A stretch of 64,000 nucleotides of DNA from an uncultured Paracoccaceae bacterium (GCA_943787985.1 CALSOO010000001.1:261001-325000), one strand, 5' to 3'; positions 19,126 through 28,371 are shown, numbered from the stretch's first letter. Translations and numbers: made by a program. Notes: generated by a model not told the origin, from the letters alone.

Positions 19126-19455
19126 ATGACCCGTTTGACCTCACGATTTTGGGTGGACGCATATTTGATGCGGTTGCGCATGTTCGACATTCCAGCGTTT
19201 GTTGTGGCGCATGGTGACGACACTGGTGGTGCGGTGCTGGTGAAACTCAGTACTCTGGACGGGCAGGCGATATTGTTCCAACGCTCTTTCGATATTTTGG
19301 CCGACACACGTGTGTGGGCTGAATTGGTGGCAGGTGATGAGGCGGACGTCGATGCGGCCATCTCCCGCCAACGGGGTTTTGATCCGGATTTGTGGGTGAT
19401 CGAGGTCGAGGATCGCGCGGGTCGTCACCTGTTGGATCAAGAAGGGCTGACCTGA
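19126..19455 (+). CDS. DUF1491 family protein
   Basis: 109-residue small acidic protein. The segments [22 protein letters not shown] and [15 protein letters not shown] C-terminus (here [18 protein letters not shown]) mark the DUF1491 family, which is confined mainly to Alphaproteobacteria and usually sits between era and recO, as here. Function unknown; recO follows one base after its stop. Confidence 0.88.
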   Translation: MTRLTSRFWVDAYLMRLRMFDIPAFVVAHGDDTGGAVLVKLSTLDGQAILFQRSFDILADTRVWAELVAGDEADVDAAISRQRGFDPDLWVIEVEDRAGRHLLDQEGLT

Positions 19456-19456
19456 G

Positions 19457-20182
19457 ATGGAATGGCGCGGCACAGGGATACTACTGTCTGTGCGCCGACA
19501 CGGCGAAAGCTCTGCGATTATCGAAGTATTCACCGAAGATCGCGGTCGCCACGCAGGCGTCGTGCGGGGCGGGACCAGTCGCAAGATTGCCCCCATTTTG
19601 CAACCAGGTGCGCAACTTGATGTCGCATGGCGTGCGCGCCTTGAGGATCACATCGGCAGTTTCGTTGTCGAGCCTGTCCGCAGCCGGGCAGATATTGCGA
19701 TGTCTGATCGCCTTGCGCTCGCAGGACTGAACACTGTTACCAGTTTGCTGGGTTTTTGTTTGCCCGAGCGAGAGCCCCATGCCCCCCTTTATCGTCGTAC
19801 CGAACAGTTGCTGGACCTTTTGGGGCAGGTGGATTTGTGGCCCTTGGCGTACTTACGTTGGGAATTGGCGCTCTTGGAGGAGATGGGTTACGCTCTGGAC
19901 TTAACGGCCTGTGTTGTGACTGGTGCCACAGAGGATCTTGCGTTTGTTTCGCCGAAGTCGGGGTGTGCGGTCTCTCGCGCTGGAGCGGGAGAATGGGCCG
20001 ATCGTCTGCTCCCGTTGCCAGATGTTTTGCGGGGGAAAGGGGCTGCGCTTGATTCCGAGATCCTCCAGGGTTTTCAGACGACAGGCCATTTCCTAAAGGC
20101 CCATCTGGCTTCGAATTTGGGCACGAAACCTTTGCCAGAAGCACGCGCACGGTTTCTTGAGGCCTTTACTCGCCGGCTTTGA
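19457..20182 (+). CDS. recO: DNA repair protein RecO
   Basis: Recombination mediator of the RecFOR pathway, loading RecA on SSB-coated DNA. 241 residues: N-terminal OB-fold ([25 protein letters not shown]) and a helical C-terminal domain ([22 protein letters not shown]). The 3' end overlaps by 17 bases the convergent META-lipoprotein gene. Confidence 0.95.
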   Translation: MEWRGTGILLSVRRHGESSAIIEVFTEDRGRHAGVVRGGTSRKIAPILQPGAQLDVAWRARLEDHIGSFVVEPVRSRADIAMSDRLALAGLNTVTSLLGFCLPEREPHAPLYRRTEQLLDLLGQVDLWPLAYLRWELALLEEMGYALDLTACVVTGATEDLAFVSPKSGCAVSRAGAGEWADRLLPLPDVLRGKGAALDSEILQGFQTTGHFLKAHLASNLGTKPLPEARARFLEAFTRRL

Positions 20183-20555
20183 AGATCATTTGCCGCCCTT
20201 CAGGCGTACTGAGGATCAATGTATCTCCGGCGACTTCCGACAGGCTCATGTCCGAGAGCGCGCGGAAGAACCGGGTTTCCGCCTGCAATTCAGAGCAGGC
20301 CATTTTTGTGGACCGCAACGGACCGACTTTGAACCAGGGGTAGGGAACAGACATCGTGCCGCCATAGGAGTTGCAAGGCGCCTTACCAGCGATCCTGCCC
20401 TTTTCGGGGAATGTCATGGTTGTACGGGCGGTAAACGCTGTACCGTCGATTTCTGTCAGCACCCAAGTTTTGTCAGCCGCACCATAGCTGCGCAGCGTTT
20501 CATCGGTGTCGCAGGCTGCGATACCTGCGATCAAGGTAAGTGCGATCCATTTCAT
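20166..20555 (-). CDS. META-domain lipoprotein (HslJ-like)
   Basis: 129 residues. An N-terminal signal peptide with a lipobox (IAGIAAC, predicted lipidated Cys15) precedes a META/HslJ-like domain: [26 protein letters not shown] and the terminal [13 protein letters not shown] strand. Such proteins are periplasmic or outer-membrane attached and linked to stress or drug tolerance. It follows the TetR gene by 10 bases and is likely in one operon with it, and thus under its control. Confidence 0.85.
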   Translation of the reverse strand: MKWIALTLIAGIAACDTDETLRSYGAADKTWVLTEIDGTAFTARTTMTFPEKGRIAGKAPCNSYGGTMSVPYPWFKVGPLRSTKMACSELQAETRFFRALSDMSLSEVAGDTLILSTPEGRQMIFKAGE

Positions 20556-20565
20556 GGATGAAACT

Positions 20566-21078
20566 CTACTTGAGGGCCAGAACGAGGTCTACCATTGCGT
20601 CAAAGCCTGAATCGTCCGTCGCTAAAAAACCGTTCCCGACCAAACTGCCGTAGAGTGCGTTGGCGAAAGCAGGATTGCTGACCCCCAATTGTCCGAGCAG
20701 CGCGCTGATATAGGTGAGGCGTTCGTTATCTACATGTGAAACGGTTTTTTGCGCGTTCGCATCACTGAGTGCCCATGCCCGTAAGGCGGGCTCGGTGATG
20801 TCTGCGCCAATGCGGGCTCCAAAGCGTCGCAGCCGTTCGTCTGCTGCACCCGCTGCCTCAAGTTCCGAGACGATTGTTGCAAAGGCGCGGCTTTGCCATT
20901 CGGTCAAGAGGGCTGCGTGAAAGGCTGGAACATCCTCGAAGTGCCAATAAAAGGACCCTTTGGTTGTCCCGAGCGCACGTGCCAGGGCTTCGGCCCTCAG
21001 GCTGGTCGGGCCTGTTTCCTGTAAAGCCGTTAAGCCCGCGGATATCCATTTTGCACGTGTCAGTCTTTGAGATGTCAT
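20566..21078 (-). CDS. TetR family transcriptional regulator
   Basis: 170 residues. The N-terminal helix-turn-helix is clear (LRAEALARALGTTKGSFYWHF), followed by an all-helical ligand domain. The ATG at 21078-21076 has a perfect 17-base palindrome 12 bases upstream, as expected for autoregulation. The META lipoprotein downstream is its probable target gene; the divergent 21219 gene may be another. Confidence 0.9.
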   Translation of the reverse strand: MTSQRLTRAKWISAGLTALQETGPTSLRAEALARALGTTKGSFYWHFEDVPAFHAALLTEWQSRAFATIVSELEAAGAADERLRRFGARIGADITEPALRAWALSDANAQKTVSHVDNERLTYISALLGQLGVSNPAFANALYGSLVGNGFLATDDSGFDAMVDLVLALK

Positions 21079-21089
21079 TTCGCATGTAT

Positions 21090-21106
21090 ATGCTGCAATG
21101 CAGCAT
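21090..21106. promoter_or_regulatory. Probable operator of the TetR regulator
   Basis: ATGCTGCAATGCAGCAT is a perfect inverted repeat of 8 + 1 + 8 bases, 11 bases upstream of the tetR start codon and in the gap shared with the divergent 21219 gene. The size and symmetry fit a TetR-dimer site. Binding is inferred. Confidence 0.7.
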
Positions 21107-21218
21107 TGAGCAAGGCGGCCGTGATAGTGCAGATTTTTTGCTTGTTCTTGTGCCTATTGGAAGAGGCATTCGTTTCGCATCTCATGGCTCTTTTTTGTAG
21201 TGAAGCTATAGTGGTGGA

Positions 21219-21812
21219 ATGACCCCAGACAAAAATCCGACTGTTTTCATTGATTTCGCTATTCTGGCTTCCGCAATCGTATTGATAGGATTGCTGTTCC
21301 AAGTGAGCCGTATTGGTACATCTGAGCCCAGCTCACCCGCAATTGACGTGGCACAAGAGGCCCCGGCAGAAGAGACCACAGTTCAAAAAGCCCATAAGAA
21401 ATGGCGTGCTGAAGCCCGTGGGGCTGCAGCATTTGCCGTTGGCTCTGAAAGCATATTTGGCTGGACCAGCGGATACAATGAACTGGACGCAGCACGGCAG
21501 GATGCGTTGTCGTGGTGCACGGAACAGGGTGGAACCTGCGAGGTAATGGATCAGTTGAAGGGCATTGAGCACCGGGCTTTTTCTACAACAATTGCGCCCG
21601 AGACGTTGGCCGCGTGGCAAAAATATACATCTGGCCGAGGATTTAAAGCCTTTGCCACGGCCCCGGAGGGATTTGTGGGTTTTGTCTCTGATGGTCAGTC
21701 AGCGGTCATCGCACGGATTCAGGTAAAGCAAGCTTGCGAAGCACAAAAAAAGGGCCGGGCTGCACATTTGCCAGACCGACCCTGTGTTGTTGTGTTTAGT
21801 ACCCGCGATTAG
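21219..21812 (+). CDS. Hypothetical membrane-anchored protein, DUF4189-like
   Basis: 197 residues. A single N-terminal hydrophobic segment (FIDFAILASAIVLIGLLF) is followed by an acidic linker (AQEAPAEETT) and an extracytoplasmic domain. The domain pattern GWTSGYNELDAARQDALSWCTEQGGTCEVM, with paired cysteines, resembles DUF4189 domains. No function can be given. Its stop overlaps by 4 bases the convergent mcd gene. The TetR operator lies in its upstream region. Confidence 0.75.
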   Translation: MTPDKNPTVFIDFAILASAIVLIGLLFQVSRIGTSEPSSPAIDVAQEAPAEETTVQKAHKKWRAEARGAAAFAVGSESIFGWTSGYNELDAARQDALSWCTEQGGTCEVMDQLKGIEHRAFSTTIAPETLAAWQKYTSGRGFKAFATAPEGFVGFVSDGQSAVIARIQVKQACEAQKKGRAAHLPDRPCVVVFSTRD

Positions 21813-23497
21813 CCAAGGATACGGCGGGCAATCACTTGGGCCTGAATTTCGGCAGCGCCCTCAAAGATGTTGAGGATGCGTGCATCACATAGAACGCGGC
21901 TGATTTTGTATTCCAATGCGAATCCGTTTCCACCATGAATTTGCAAACCGTTGTCCGCAGCAGCCCATGCGACACGCGCACCAAGCAGCTTGGCCATGCC
22001 CGCTTCAACGTCACAGCGGCGCCCTTCATCTTTTTCAAATGCAGAGAAGTAGGTCAGTTGACGCGCCACCATGATTTCCACAGCCATCATCGCAAGTTTG
22101 TTGGCGACGCGTGGGAAATTGATCAGGCTTTTGCCGAATTGCTTGCGATCCTGGGCGTACTGCATGGAAATATCCAGCGCCGACTGTGCCACTCCAATCG
22201 CGCGCGCGGCGGTCTGGATGCGTGCGGATTCGAAGGTTTCCATGAGCTGCTTAAAGCCTTTTCCCTCTTCGCCCCCGAGCAGGTTTTCACCTTTGACGTG
22301 GAAGTTGTCGAAAGCCAGTTCGTATTCTTTCATCCCGCGATACCCGAGTACTTCGATCTCGCCACCGGTCATGCCGTCTGTGGGGAACGGGTTTTCTTCG
22401 GTTCCGGGAATCTTTTCGGCCAGGAACATCGATAACCCTTTGTAGTCGGTTGTGTCGGGATCCGTGCGTACCATCATGGTCATGATTTGTGTGCGGGTGG
22501 CGTGGGTGATCCACGTTTTGTTGCCCGTCACTTTGTAATCGCCGTTTTCGTCTTTCACGGCGCGGGTGCGCAGCGATCCAAGGTCCGAGCCGGTGTTTGG
22601 CTCGGTAAAAACAGCCGTCGGCAATGTTTCAGCACTCGCCAAACGTGGAAGCCACTTTTGTTTTTGTTCTTCTGTACCGCCCGCGATGATCAGTTCCGCG
22701 GCAATTTCCGAGCGTGTGCCAAGGGAACCGACGCCGATGTAGCCGCGCGACAGTTCTTCGGACACAACACACATGGAGGCCTTGGACAGCCCAAGCCCAC
22801 CGTATTCCTCAGGAATGGTCAGGCCGAATACGCCCATCTCCGCGAGTTCCTCGATGATTTCCATCGGGATCAACTCGTCCTTGAGATGCCAGTCGTGCGC
22901 GAAGGGTTCGACTTTTTCTACCGCATAGCGCCGGAATTGGTCGCGAATCATTTCCAGTTCATCGTCCAGACCAGAGGCGCCAACCGTTGCTTCGGCGCTG
23001 CGCTCTTGCATCAGTTCAACCAAGCGTATGCGCGCGGCTTGAGTGTTGCCGTGCTGAGTCAGACTTTGCACGGCGGGTTCCATCATGGCGCGCATGTCGT
23101 CTTGAGTTAGCCCCATGTCTTGAGGGCGCAAAATCTCGCCTTGGTTCATCTGAATGCCGCCGTAAACCTGCCAAAGGTATTCTCCAAAGGTGATCTGTAG
23201 GATCAGTTTCTCGACTTCTCCAAACTTTCCATCAGCATTCAGAGCCTCGGCCCATTTGTTCATTTCACGCAGCGATTGGGAATATGTCGCCAGCCACGCC
23301 AAGCCATGGGTTGCCGTTTGATGGTCCTCGACCAAGCGCGCGGATACGCGTCCGTTCTCACTCACCAAGCCGCGGAGGCGATTTTTGGCTGTTTCCAGAA
23401 CTGCCTCAACCGGGGCAACTGCCGCGGCTGTAAGGGTCAGAAGGTCGTCTAGAATGACGACGCCCGTCATTCCAAGGTCTTGTCCGTCATGCGCCAT
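21809..23497 (-). CDS. mcd: (2S)-methylsuccinyl-CoA dehydrogenase
   Basis: 562-residue flavoprotein of the acyl-CoA dehydrogenase superfamily. It has an unusual N-terminal extension of about 160 residues before the dehydrogenase domain (from about DELEMIRDQFRRYAVEKVEP), which together with the length marks the Mcd subgroup of the ethylmalonyl-CoA pathway, oxidising methylsuccinyl-CoA to mesaconyl-CoA. Dehydrogenase motifs: AVFTEPNTGSDLGSLRT, KTWITHATRT, and the C-terminal GLQIHGGNGFALEYKISRVLCDARI. Electrons would go to ETF, whose genes lie at 36-37.7 kb. Assignment to Mcd rather than another long acyl-CoA dehydrogenase rests on the N-terminal extension. Confidence 0.8.
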   Translation of the reverse strand: MAHDGQDLGMTGVVILDDLLTLTAAAVAPVEAVLETAKNRLRGLVSENGRVSARLVEDHQTATHGLAWLATYSQSLREMNKWAEALNADGKFGEVEKLILQITFGEYLWQVYGGIQMNQGEILRPQDMGLTQDDMRAMMEPAVQSLTQHGNTQAARIRLVELMQERSAEATVGASGLDDELEMIRDQFRRYAVEKVEPFAHDWHLKDELIPMEIIEELAEMGVFGLTIPEEYGGLGLSKASMCVVSEELSRGYIGVGSLGTRSEIAAELIIAGGTEEQKQKWLPRLASAETLPTAVFTEPNTGSDLGSLRTRAVKDENGDYKVTGNKTWITHATRTQIMTMMVRTDPDTTDYKGLSMFLAEKIPGTEENPFPTDGMTGGEIEVLGYRGMKEYELAFDNFHVKGENLLGGEEGKGFKQLMETFESARIQTAARAIGVAQSALDISMQYAQDRKQFGKSLINFPRVANKLAMMAVEIMVARQLTYFSAFEKDEGRRCDVEAGMAKLLGARVAWAAADNGLQIHGGNGFALEYKISRVLCDARILNIFEGAAEIQAQVIARRILG

Positions 23498-23644
23498 GGT
23501 TCAATTCCCTTTTTTAGCTCAGAGGCTGTCTATTCACTTTGCAGGTGCAGCGCAACTTAAATGCCAAAAGTGACTAACTATTGTCAGAATATTGCGCGTT
23601 GAATTTTTGCGGTGCTGCTCTAACAGAGGTGCTATAGCGATCAA

Positions 23645-24412
23645 ATGGATGCGCTTTTTGAAATACTGACCCTGCCTCAACTGGTTTTCGCTATGATTAT
23701 CGCTGTTTTTGCAGGGTTCGTCAAAGGCGTGGTCGGCTTTGCGTTGCCGATGATTTTTGTTTCTGGATTAAGTACATTTTTGTCGCCAGAACTGGCATTG
23801 GCAGGGCTAATACTTCCGACTGTCGTGACCAACATGATGCAAGCTTTCCGGCAAGGGATGCGCGAAGCATGGAACTCTGCCAAACGATTCCGTGTGTTTT
23901 TGGGTGTTGGGCTGGTGGCCCTATTGATTGGTGCGCAGTTGGTGCGCTTGTTGCCTTTGCCGGTCATGTTGATTGCCATCGGCTTGCCGGTTACAGCCTA
24001 TGCGATGCTGCAACTGCTCGGTGTCGAGCTAAAGGTAAACGGGCAATCCAACAGAGTTGCTGCCAGTGTCGGGGCCTTGGCCGGTTTTATGGGGGGCTTA
24101 TCTGGCATTTGGGGGCCACCAACAGTTGCCTATCTGACTGCACTCAAAACCGACAAGAACGACTACATGCGGATTCAGGGTGTCATTTATGGGCTAGGTG
24201 CGGTTGCACTGGTCGTCGCCCATACGGGGTCGGGCGTTTTACGCACGCAAACCCTACCACTCAGCCTGGCAATGGTGCCGCCTGCCGTCTTGGGGCTGTG
24301 GCTTGGAGGTCGTGTTCTGGATCGGATAGATCACGTGTTGTTTCGTCGCGCGACGCTGGTTGTTCTGCTTGTTGCGGGAATCAACCTCGTGCGTCGCGCG
24401 CTGTTTTCATAG
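23645..24412 (+). CDS. TauE/SafE family sulfite/organosulfur exporter-like protein
   Basis: 255-residue membrane protein with about eight hydrophobic segments. The duplicated TauE signature is seen: FAGFVKGVVGFALPMIFVSG in the first half and ALAGFMGGLSGIWGPPTVAYL in the second. Members move sulfite, sulfoacetate or similar anions; substrate here unknown. It ends 2 bases before the convergent XRE gene. Confidence 0.88.
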   Translation: MDALFEILTLPQLVFAMIIAVFAGFVKGVVGFALPMIFVSGLSTFLSPELALAGLILPTVVTNMMQAFRQGMREAWNSAKRFRVFLGVGLVALLIGAQLVRLLPLPVMLIAIGLPVTAYAMLQLLGVELKVNGQSNRVAASVGALAGFMGGLSGIWGPPTVAYLTALKTDKNDYMRIQGVIYGLGAVALVVAHTGSGVLRTQTLPLSLAMVPPAVLGLWLGGRVLDRIDHVLFRRATLVVLLVAGINLVRRALFS

Positions 24413-24413
24413 T

Positions 24414-24770
24414 TTAGGAAGCGCGGCGGCTCACATTGGCTCCAGCGACATCTTCGATGAACGTCAAAACACGAGAACGTACCTTTTCATCTTTTATAGC
24501 AGCGACAGCATTTACGATGCTGACAGATTCGTCGCGCTGGGTGGTTTGCACGTCATCCAAACCTTCAAAGAAATATGATGTGGAAACATCGAGGATGTTA
24601 GACAATTCATAGAGGCGGCTCGCAGCGATGCGGTTCGACCCAAGTTCGTATTTCTGGATTTGCTGGAACGAAAGGCCCAAGCGGCGCGCAACGTCTGTTT
24701 GAGACAAGCGGCGCAAGGTGCGAACGTTTTTGAGTTGGCGGCCGACGTGGACGTCTACTGAATGCGGCAT
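24414..24770 (-). CDS. XRE family helix-turn-helix regulator
   Basis: 118 residues. The Cro/C1-type HTH spans about residues 10-65 (GRQLKNVRTLRRLSQTDVAR, LGLSFQQIQKYELG), and a short C-terminal tail follows (SIVNAVAAIKDEKVRSRVLTFIEDVA). The FQQIQKYE recognition helix is the form widely found in alphaproteobacterial regulators of this class. It is divergent from the LysR-HTH gene; the gap holds nested inverted repeats. Confidence 0.88.
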   Translation of the reverse strand: MPHSVDVHVGRQLKNVRTLRRLSQTDVARRLGLSFQQIQKYELGSNRIAASRLYELSNILDVSTSYFFEGLDDVQTTQRDESVSIVNAVAAIKDEKVRSRVLTFIEDVAGANVSRRAS

Positions 24771-24863
24771 TGTTTTATTTGATCCCCGTTACATTTGCCC
24801 CAGTGATCCTCAAAATTAGGCATGCGTTCAATTGACTAGTTCTTTACCCGATACAACCATAGA

Positions 24864-24895
24864 TAATGTCTTGATGTATGATCAATAAGACATTA
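24864..24895. promoter_or_regulatory. Nested inverted repeats in the XRE/LysR-HTH divergent region
   Basis: TAATGTCTT (24864-24872) and AAGACATTA (24887-24895) form a perfect 9-bp inverted repeat. Partly inside it, TTGAT (24871-24875) and ATCAA (24881-24885) form a second one, spaced by 5 bases, giving the T-N11-A pattern of LysR-type binding boxes. It lies about 30-60 bases upstream of the 24925 gene. An FNR site would need a 4-base spacer, so FNR is less likely. Confidence 0.55.
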
Positions 24896-24924
24896 CGGTA
24901 ACATAAATAATACATAAAAGCCCT

Positions 24925-25815
24925 TTGGCAGAAACTAAATGTAGTACCTTGGCTAGTTTGAACCACCCATTATTGTTCGAGATGATCCGATCCTTCACTA
25001 CGATGGCCCGGACTTTGAACCTGTCCCAAGCTGTAGAGGAGCTAAAAAGCACCCGTCAGACGGTGCGCAGGCACATTGCACAGCTCGAAGAGGCGCGTGG
25101 AAACAAACTGTTTAAGGTTGTGGACCGTCGGTATGAGCTGACTCCCGCCGGTGAACGCGCTTTGCCCGAGGCAAATGATATTCTCATGCGTGGCCAGTCA
25201 TGGGTTAACGGAGAAGCAGGCCACTTGAATGGGTTGTTTCATATGGCGCGTGCCGGCGAGGGGCACAGCTTCTACATCCAGCAACACCCGATCCGTGAGG
25301 TATGGAATGGTCCCTCTGGCCTTTTGCGTCGTGCTCTCCAGATTTGGACAGAGGCCGAAGGGCAGATTGCGCATTCAGCTTTTGACGAAATCCGTCCTTA
25401 CCAACTCACCTTTCGCCACGGCGAGGGGACATGGATTTGTGTCGAGATCGGTGACAAGTCGTCTTACGCCTCTTGGTACGGGCGCGAATGGTCGTTGAGT
25501 TCTGTCGGGCGTCCGCTTCCATCGATGCCAGAAGGCGATACCTGGACCCGGCTGTTGACGCAGCCCTATGAAGATGTGCGCGCTACCGGTGGCGTCCGGT
25601 ATGACCATGTCCAAACAGACGCAATCCGTGACCCTGCGAAAGGTCCGGAAGCGATGAGTTATGTGCGCCTTTTATTAGGATGCCAGTTTCCGGATAGGAG
25701 TTTTTCTTTGGTGTCCATTATCGAGCGGACACACGACATATACATCGACGGTTTGTCAGACGAAAAGAGGTTGGCCATGTCTTCCGATCTCAAGACAAAC
25801 TTTGATTTTGAATAA
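24925..25815 (+). CDS. LysR-type HTH protein with an unrecognised C-terminal domain
   Basis: 296 residues from a TTG at 24925; the ATG at 24982 is the main alternative. The N-terminus is a LysR winged HTH (FTTMARTLNLSQAVEEL, STRQTVRRHIAQLEEARGN, RRYELTPAGERAL). The remaining ~200 residues do not look like the two-lobed periplasmic-binding-type effector domain: instead there is a tryptophan-rich region (YQLTFRHGEGTWICVEIGD, YASWYGREWSLS). Its likely partner is the unknown 26007 gene downstream. Atypical LysR proteins of this kind are poorly studied. Confidence 0.75.
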   Translation: MAETKCSTLASLNHPLLFEMIRSFTTMARTLNLSQAVEELKSTRQTVRRHIAQLEEARGNKLFKVVDRRYELTPAGERALPEANDILMRGQSWVNGEAGHLNGLFHMARAGEGHSFYIQQHPIREVWNGPSGLLRRALQIWTEAEGQIAHSAFDEIRPYQLTFRHGEGTWICVEIGDKSSYASWYGREWSLSSVGRPLPSMPEGDTWTRLLTQPYEDVRATGGVRYDHVQTDAIRDPAKGPEAMSYVRLLLGCQFPDRSFSLVSIIERTHDIYIDGLSDEKRLAMSSDLKTNFDFE

Positions 25816-26006
25816 GGCCTGATCACCGAGCACTGACAGGTCCCCATCGGCTGGCGCAATTTCGCAGGCCCTCAGCGCGTGACGCGCTTTATCCGGTTTC
25901 TCATAGAGTCACCGGAACCATTGTTTTGAAAATAATGAATTTTTTGCGAGACTCTTGGCCTCAAAATCTTCATTTTATGGTTAACATAAAATGGGGGGAC
26001 ACAGAG

Positions 26007-26714
26007 ATGTCGATACTTGAGAAAATTGTCCTTGAGAAAACTCTTAGAGATCAATGCATTGCAATGCTCGCAAAGCGGGAAATGCACATTGAGATCGGAC
26101 ACGACTTTACCGAGTATGCGAAAGTTATTTGCACCGAGCGTTCTTTTCAGCCTTTGGCTCCGCCATTTGACCCAGAAAAACAGTTTATTCCAACGCAGCG
26201 CGGTTTCTACATATTGGGCCGTTGCCCTGACGGCAAACTGGTGCACAATCAAGCGATGCGTTTGATTGACCTGCGCAATTTGCCGCTGTCTACATATATG
26301 CAGCGTCGGTACAAAGAATTCCTGCCGACCAACGTCACCATCAAGGAAGACAGCACATGGTTCCGTGCTGGCCCCGGGGCGAGTCAAATCACAGGTCATA
26401 CAGCTTACCATGGCGATTTATGGGTATCCCCCGACAACGGGACATATCGTGGTGGTGGGTTTGTCGACATTCTGGCCCGCTTGGCCTTTTTGGTCTGCCT
26501 TGACTATTTCAACGCAGATTTTGTCTATGGGCTCATGGTGCGCAAGCTCGCGCGCCGTGGTCTCGCAGAGCGTGAAGGGTACATGCACGTTGATCCGTAT
26601 TGCATGGGCTGGGCAACTGAGGAGCACGATACCCCGTTTGTCACCAATATGATCTATATGACCAACGCGGACCTTCGATATCTCATTGAAGTGCCGTTTG
26701 ATTTTGCGGCCTAA
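26007..26714 (+). CDS. Unknown protein downstream of the LysR-HTH gene, 235 aa
   Basis: I recognise no named family with confidence. Soluble, no signal peptide. Well-structured pattern: FIPTQRGFYILGRCPDGKLV, NQAMRLIDLRNLPLSTYM, a central WFRAGPGASQITGH, then YRGGGFVDILARLAFLVCL and a terminal GLAEREGYMHVDP. The RGGG followed by a helix and the strand order hint at an acyl-CoA-binding GNAT-like fold, but the match to the GNAT motif is loose. The start at 26007 is chosen for the GGGGGGAC ribosome-binding site just upstream rather than the ATG at 25926. It ends at a strong bidirectional terminator. Confidence 0.7.
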   Translation: MSILEKIVLEKTLRDQCIAMLAKREMHIEIGHDFTEYAKVICTERSFQPLAPPFDPEKQFIPTQRGFYILGRCPDGKLVHNQAMRLIDLRNLPLSTYMQRRYKEFLPTNVTIKEDSTWFRAGPGASQITGHTAYHGDLWVSPDNGTYRGGGFVDILARLAFLVCLDYFNADFVYGLMVRKLARRGLAEREGYMHVDPYCMGWATEEHDTPFVTNMIYMTNADLRYLIEVPFDFAA

Positions 26715-26720
26715 AACCAA

Positions 26721-26748
26721 AAAGCCCTGACCGTTTGATCAGGGCTTT
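26721..26748. terminator. Bidirectional Rho-independent terminator
   Basis: AAAGCCCTGA (26721-26730) pairs with TCAGGGCTTT (26739-26748), with T-rich flanks on both strands. It lies between the convergent 26007 gene and pckA and can serve both. Confidence 0.92.
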
Positions 26749-26771
26749 TTAACGTGTTTAGGATATCGTGA

Positions 26772-28371
26772 TTAACCGATGGCTGCAGCTTTCACATCGT
26801 TATCGATGTGGGCCATGTACTGCTCAAAATTGTTGGAAAACATTTGCACCAGTTTCGCCGCCTGACGGTCGTAACTGTCTGCGTTGTCCCATGTACGGCG
26901 TGGTTCTAACAGGATGTCGGCGACACCTTTAACAGAAACCGGCACTTCAAAGCCGAAGTTAGGGTCCTTGCGGAACTCGGCGTTCGCCAGTGAGCCATCC
27001 AAAGCTGACGTAAGCAAAGCACGGGTCGCGCGGATCGGCATACGTGATCCTGTCCCGTATGCACCCCCTGTCCAGCCGGTGTTCACCAGCCAGCAAGTTG
27101 CGCCATGTTGTGCGATCTTGTCCCGCAAAAGGTTCCCGTAAACCTCCGGGCGGCGGGGCATAAACGGTGCTCCAAAGCATGTGGAGAAGGTTGGCTCAGG
27201 TTCAGTTACACCGCGCTCGGTGCCCGCGACTTTGGACGTGAACCCTGAAAGGAAGTGATACATCGCTTGTGCGGGTGTAAGGCGCGCAATGGGAGGCAAG
27301 ACACCAAATGCATCACAGGTCAGCATAATGATATTCTTTGGATGTCCACCAATTGCCGTTTCTGACGCGTTCGAGATGTAGTGGAGCGGGTAAGCGCAAC
27401 GCATGTTGGCGGTCAGGCTATCGTCTTCAAAATCCAGGTCTTTGGTCTCCTCGTCGAACACCATGTTCTCGATGACCGTTCCGAATTTCTCGGTGGTGGC
27501 ATAGATTTCCGGTTCAGCTTCAGGGCTCAAGCTGATCGTCTTGGCATAACAGCCGCCTTCGAAGTTAAAGGTACCCCGGTCTGACCAGCCATGTTCGTCA
27601 TCGCCGATCAAGGTCCGGGCGGGATCGGCCGAGAGCGTTGTTTTCCCCGTTCCCGACAGGCCAAAAAACACGGCCGTATCGACAGGGTTTCCGTTGGCAT
27701 GGTTGGCCGAGCAATGCATCGGCATCACACCTTTTTCCGGCAACAGATAGTTGAGCAATGTGAACACTGACTTCTTGTTTTCGCCAGCGTATTCAGTGCC
27801 GCCAATCAGGATCATCTTACGGTCAAAGTTCATTGCAATGACGGTTTCGGAACGGCAGTTGTGTTTCGCTGGATCCGCTTGGAAGCTTGGACAGTTGATG
27901 ACAGTAAAATCTGCCAGAAAGGTGTCTAGATCATCACGGTCCGGACGGCGCAACATATGCCGGATGAACAGACCGTGCCATGCCATCTCCGTCACCATTC
28001 GGACATTGATGCAGTACGCAGGATCGGCGCCGCCCACCAAGTCTTGGACATAATAGTCACGCCCCTTCATGTGGGCCAACATGTCCTGATACAGGGCGTC
28101 AAAACCTTCAGGGGACATTGCCGCATTGTTGTCCCACCAGATCGTATCCTTGACGCTGTCAGTCATGACGACGTGCTTGTCTTTTGGTGAGCGCCCCGTG
28201 AACTTGCCGGTTGTCACCAGAAAAGTCCCGCCTTTGCCCAATGTACCTTCGCCACGCTTTACAGCAGCTCTCAATCAGCACAGGCTCCATCTGGTTGTAA
28301 TAGACATTGCCCAGCCCTTCGATCCCTTGATCTTCGAGGTGGAATTGCGGGTTTACCCGTCCAGTTGTCAT
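26772..28371 (-). CDS. pckA: Phosphoenolpyruvate carboxykinase (ATP), one frameshift near the 5' end
   Basis: Gluconeogenic enzyme converting oxaloacetate and ATP to PEP. The main frame (26772-28274) carries the ATP-binding [15 protein letters not shown], the [13 protein letters not shown] region and [15 protein letters not shown] C-terminal part (here [16 protein letters not shown]). The true N-terminus, [20 protein letters not shown], lies in another frame starting at ATG 28371. An extra T near 28264-28268 explains the break: removing it joins LIES directly to [13 protein letters not shown]. Corrected length is about 532 residues, normal for the family. It is divergent from chvI. Confidence 0.93.
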
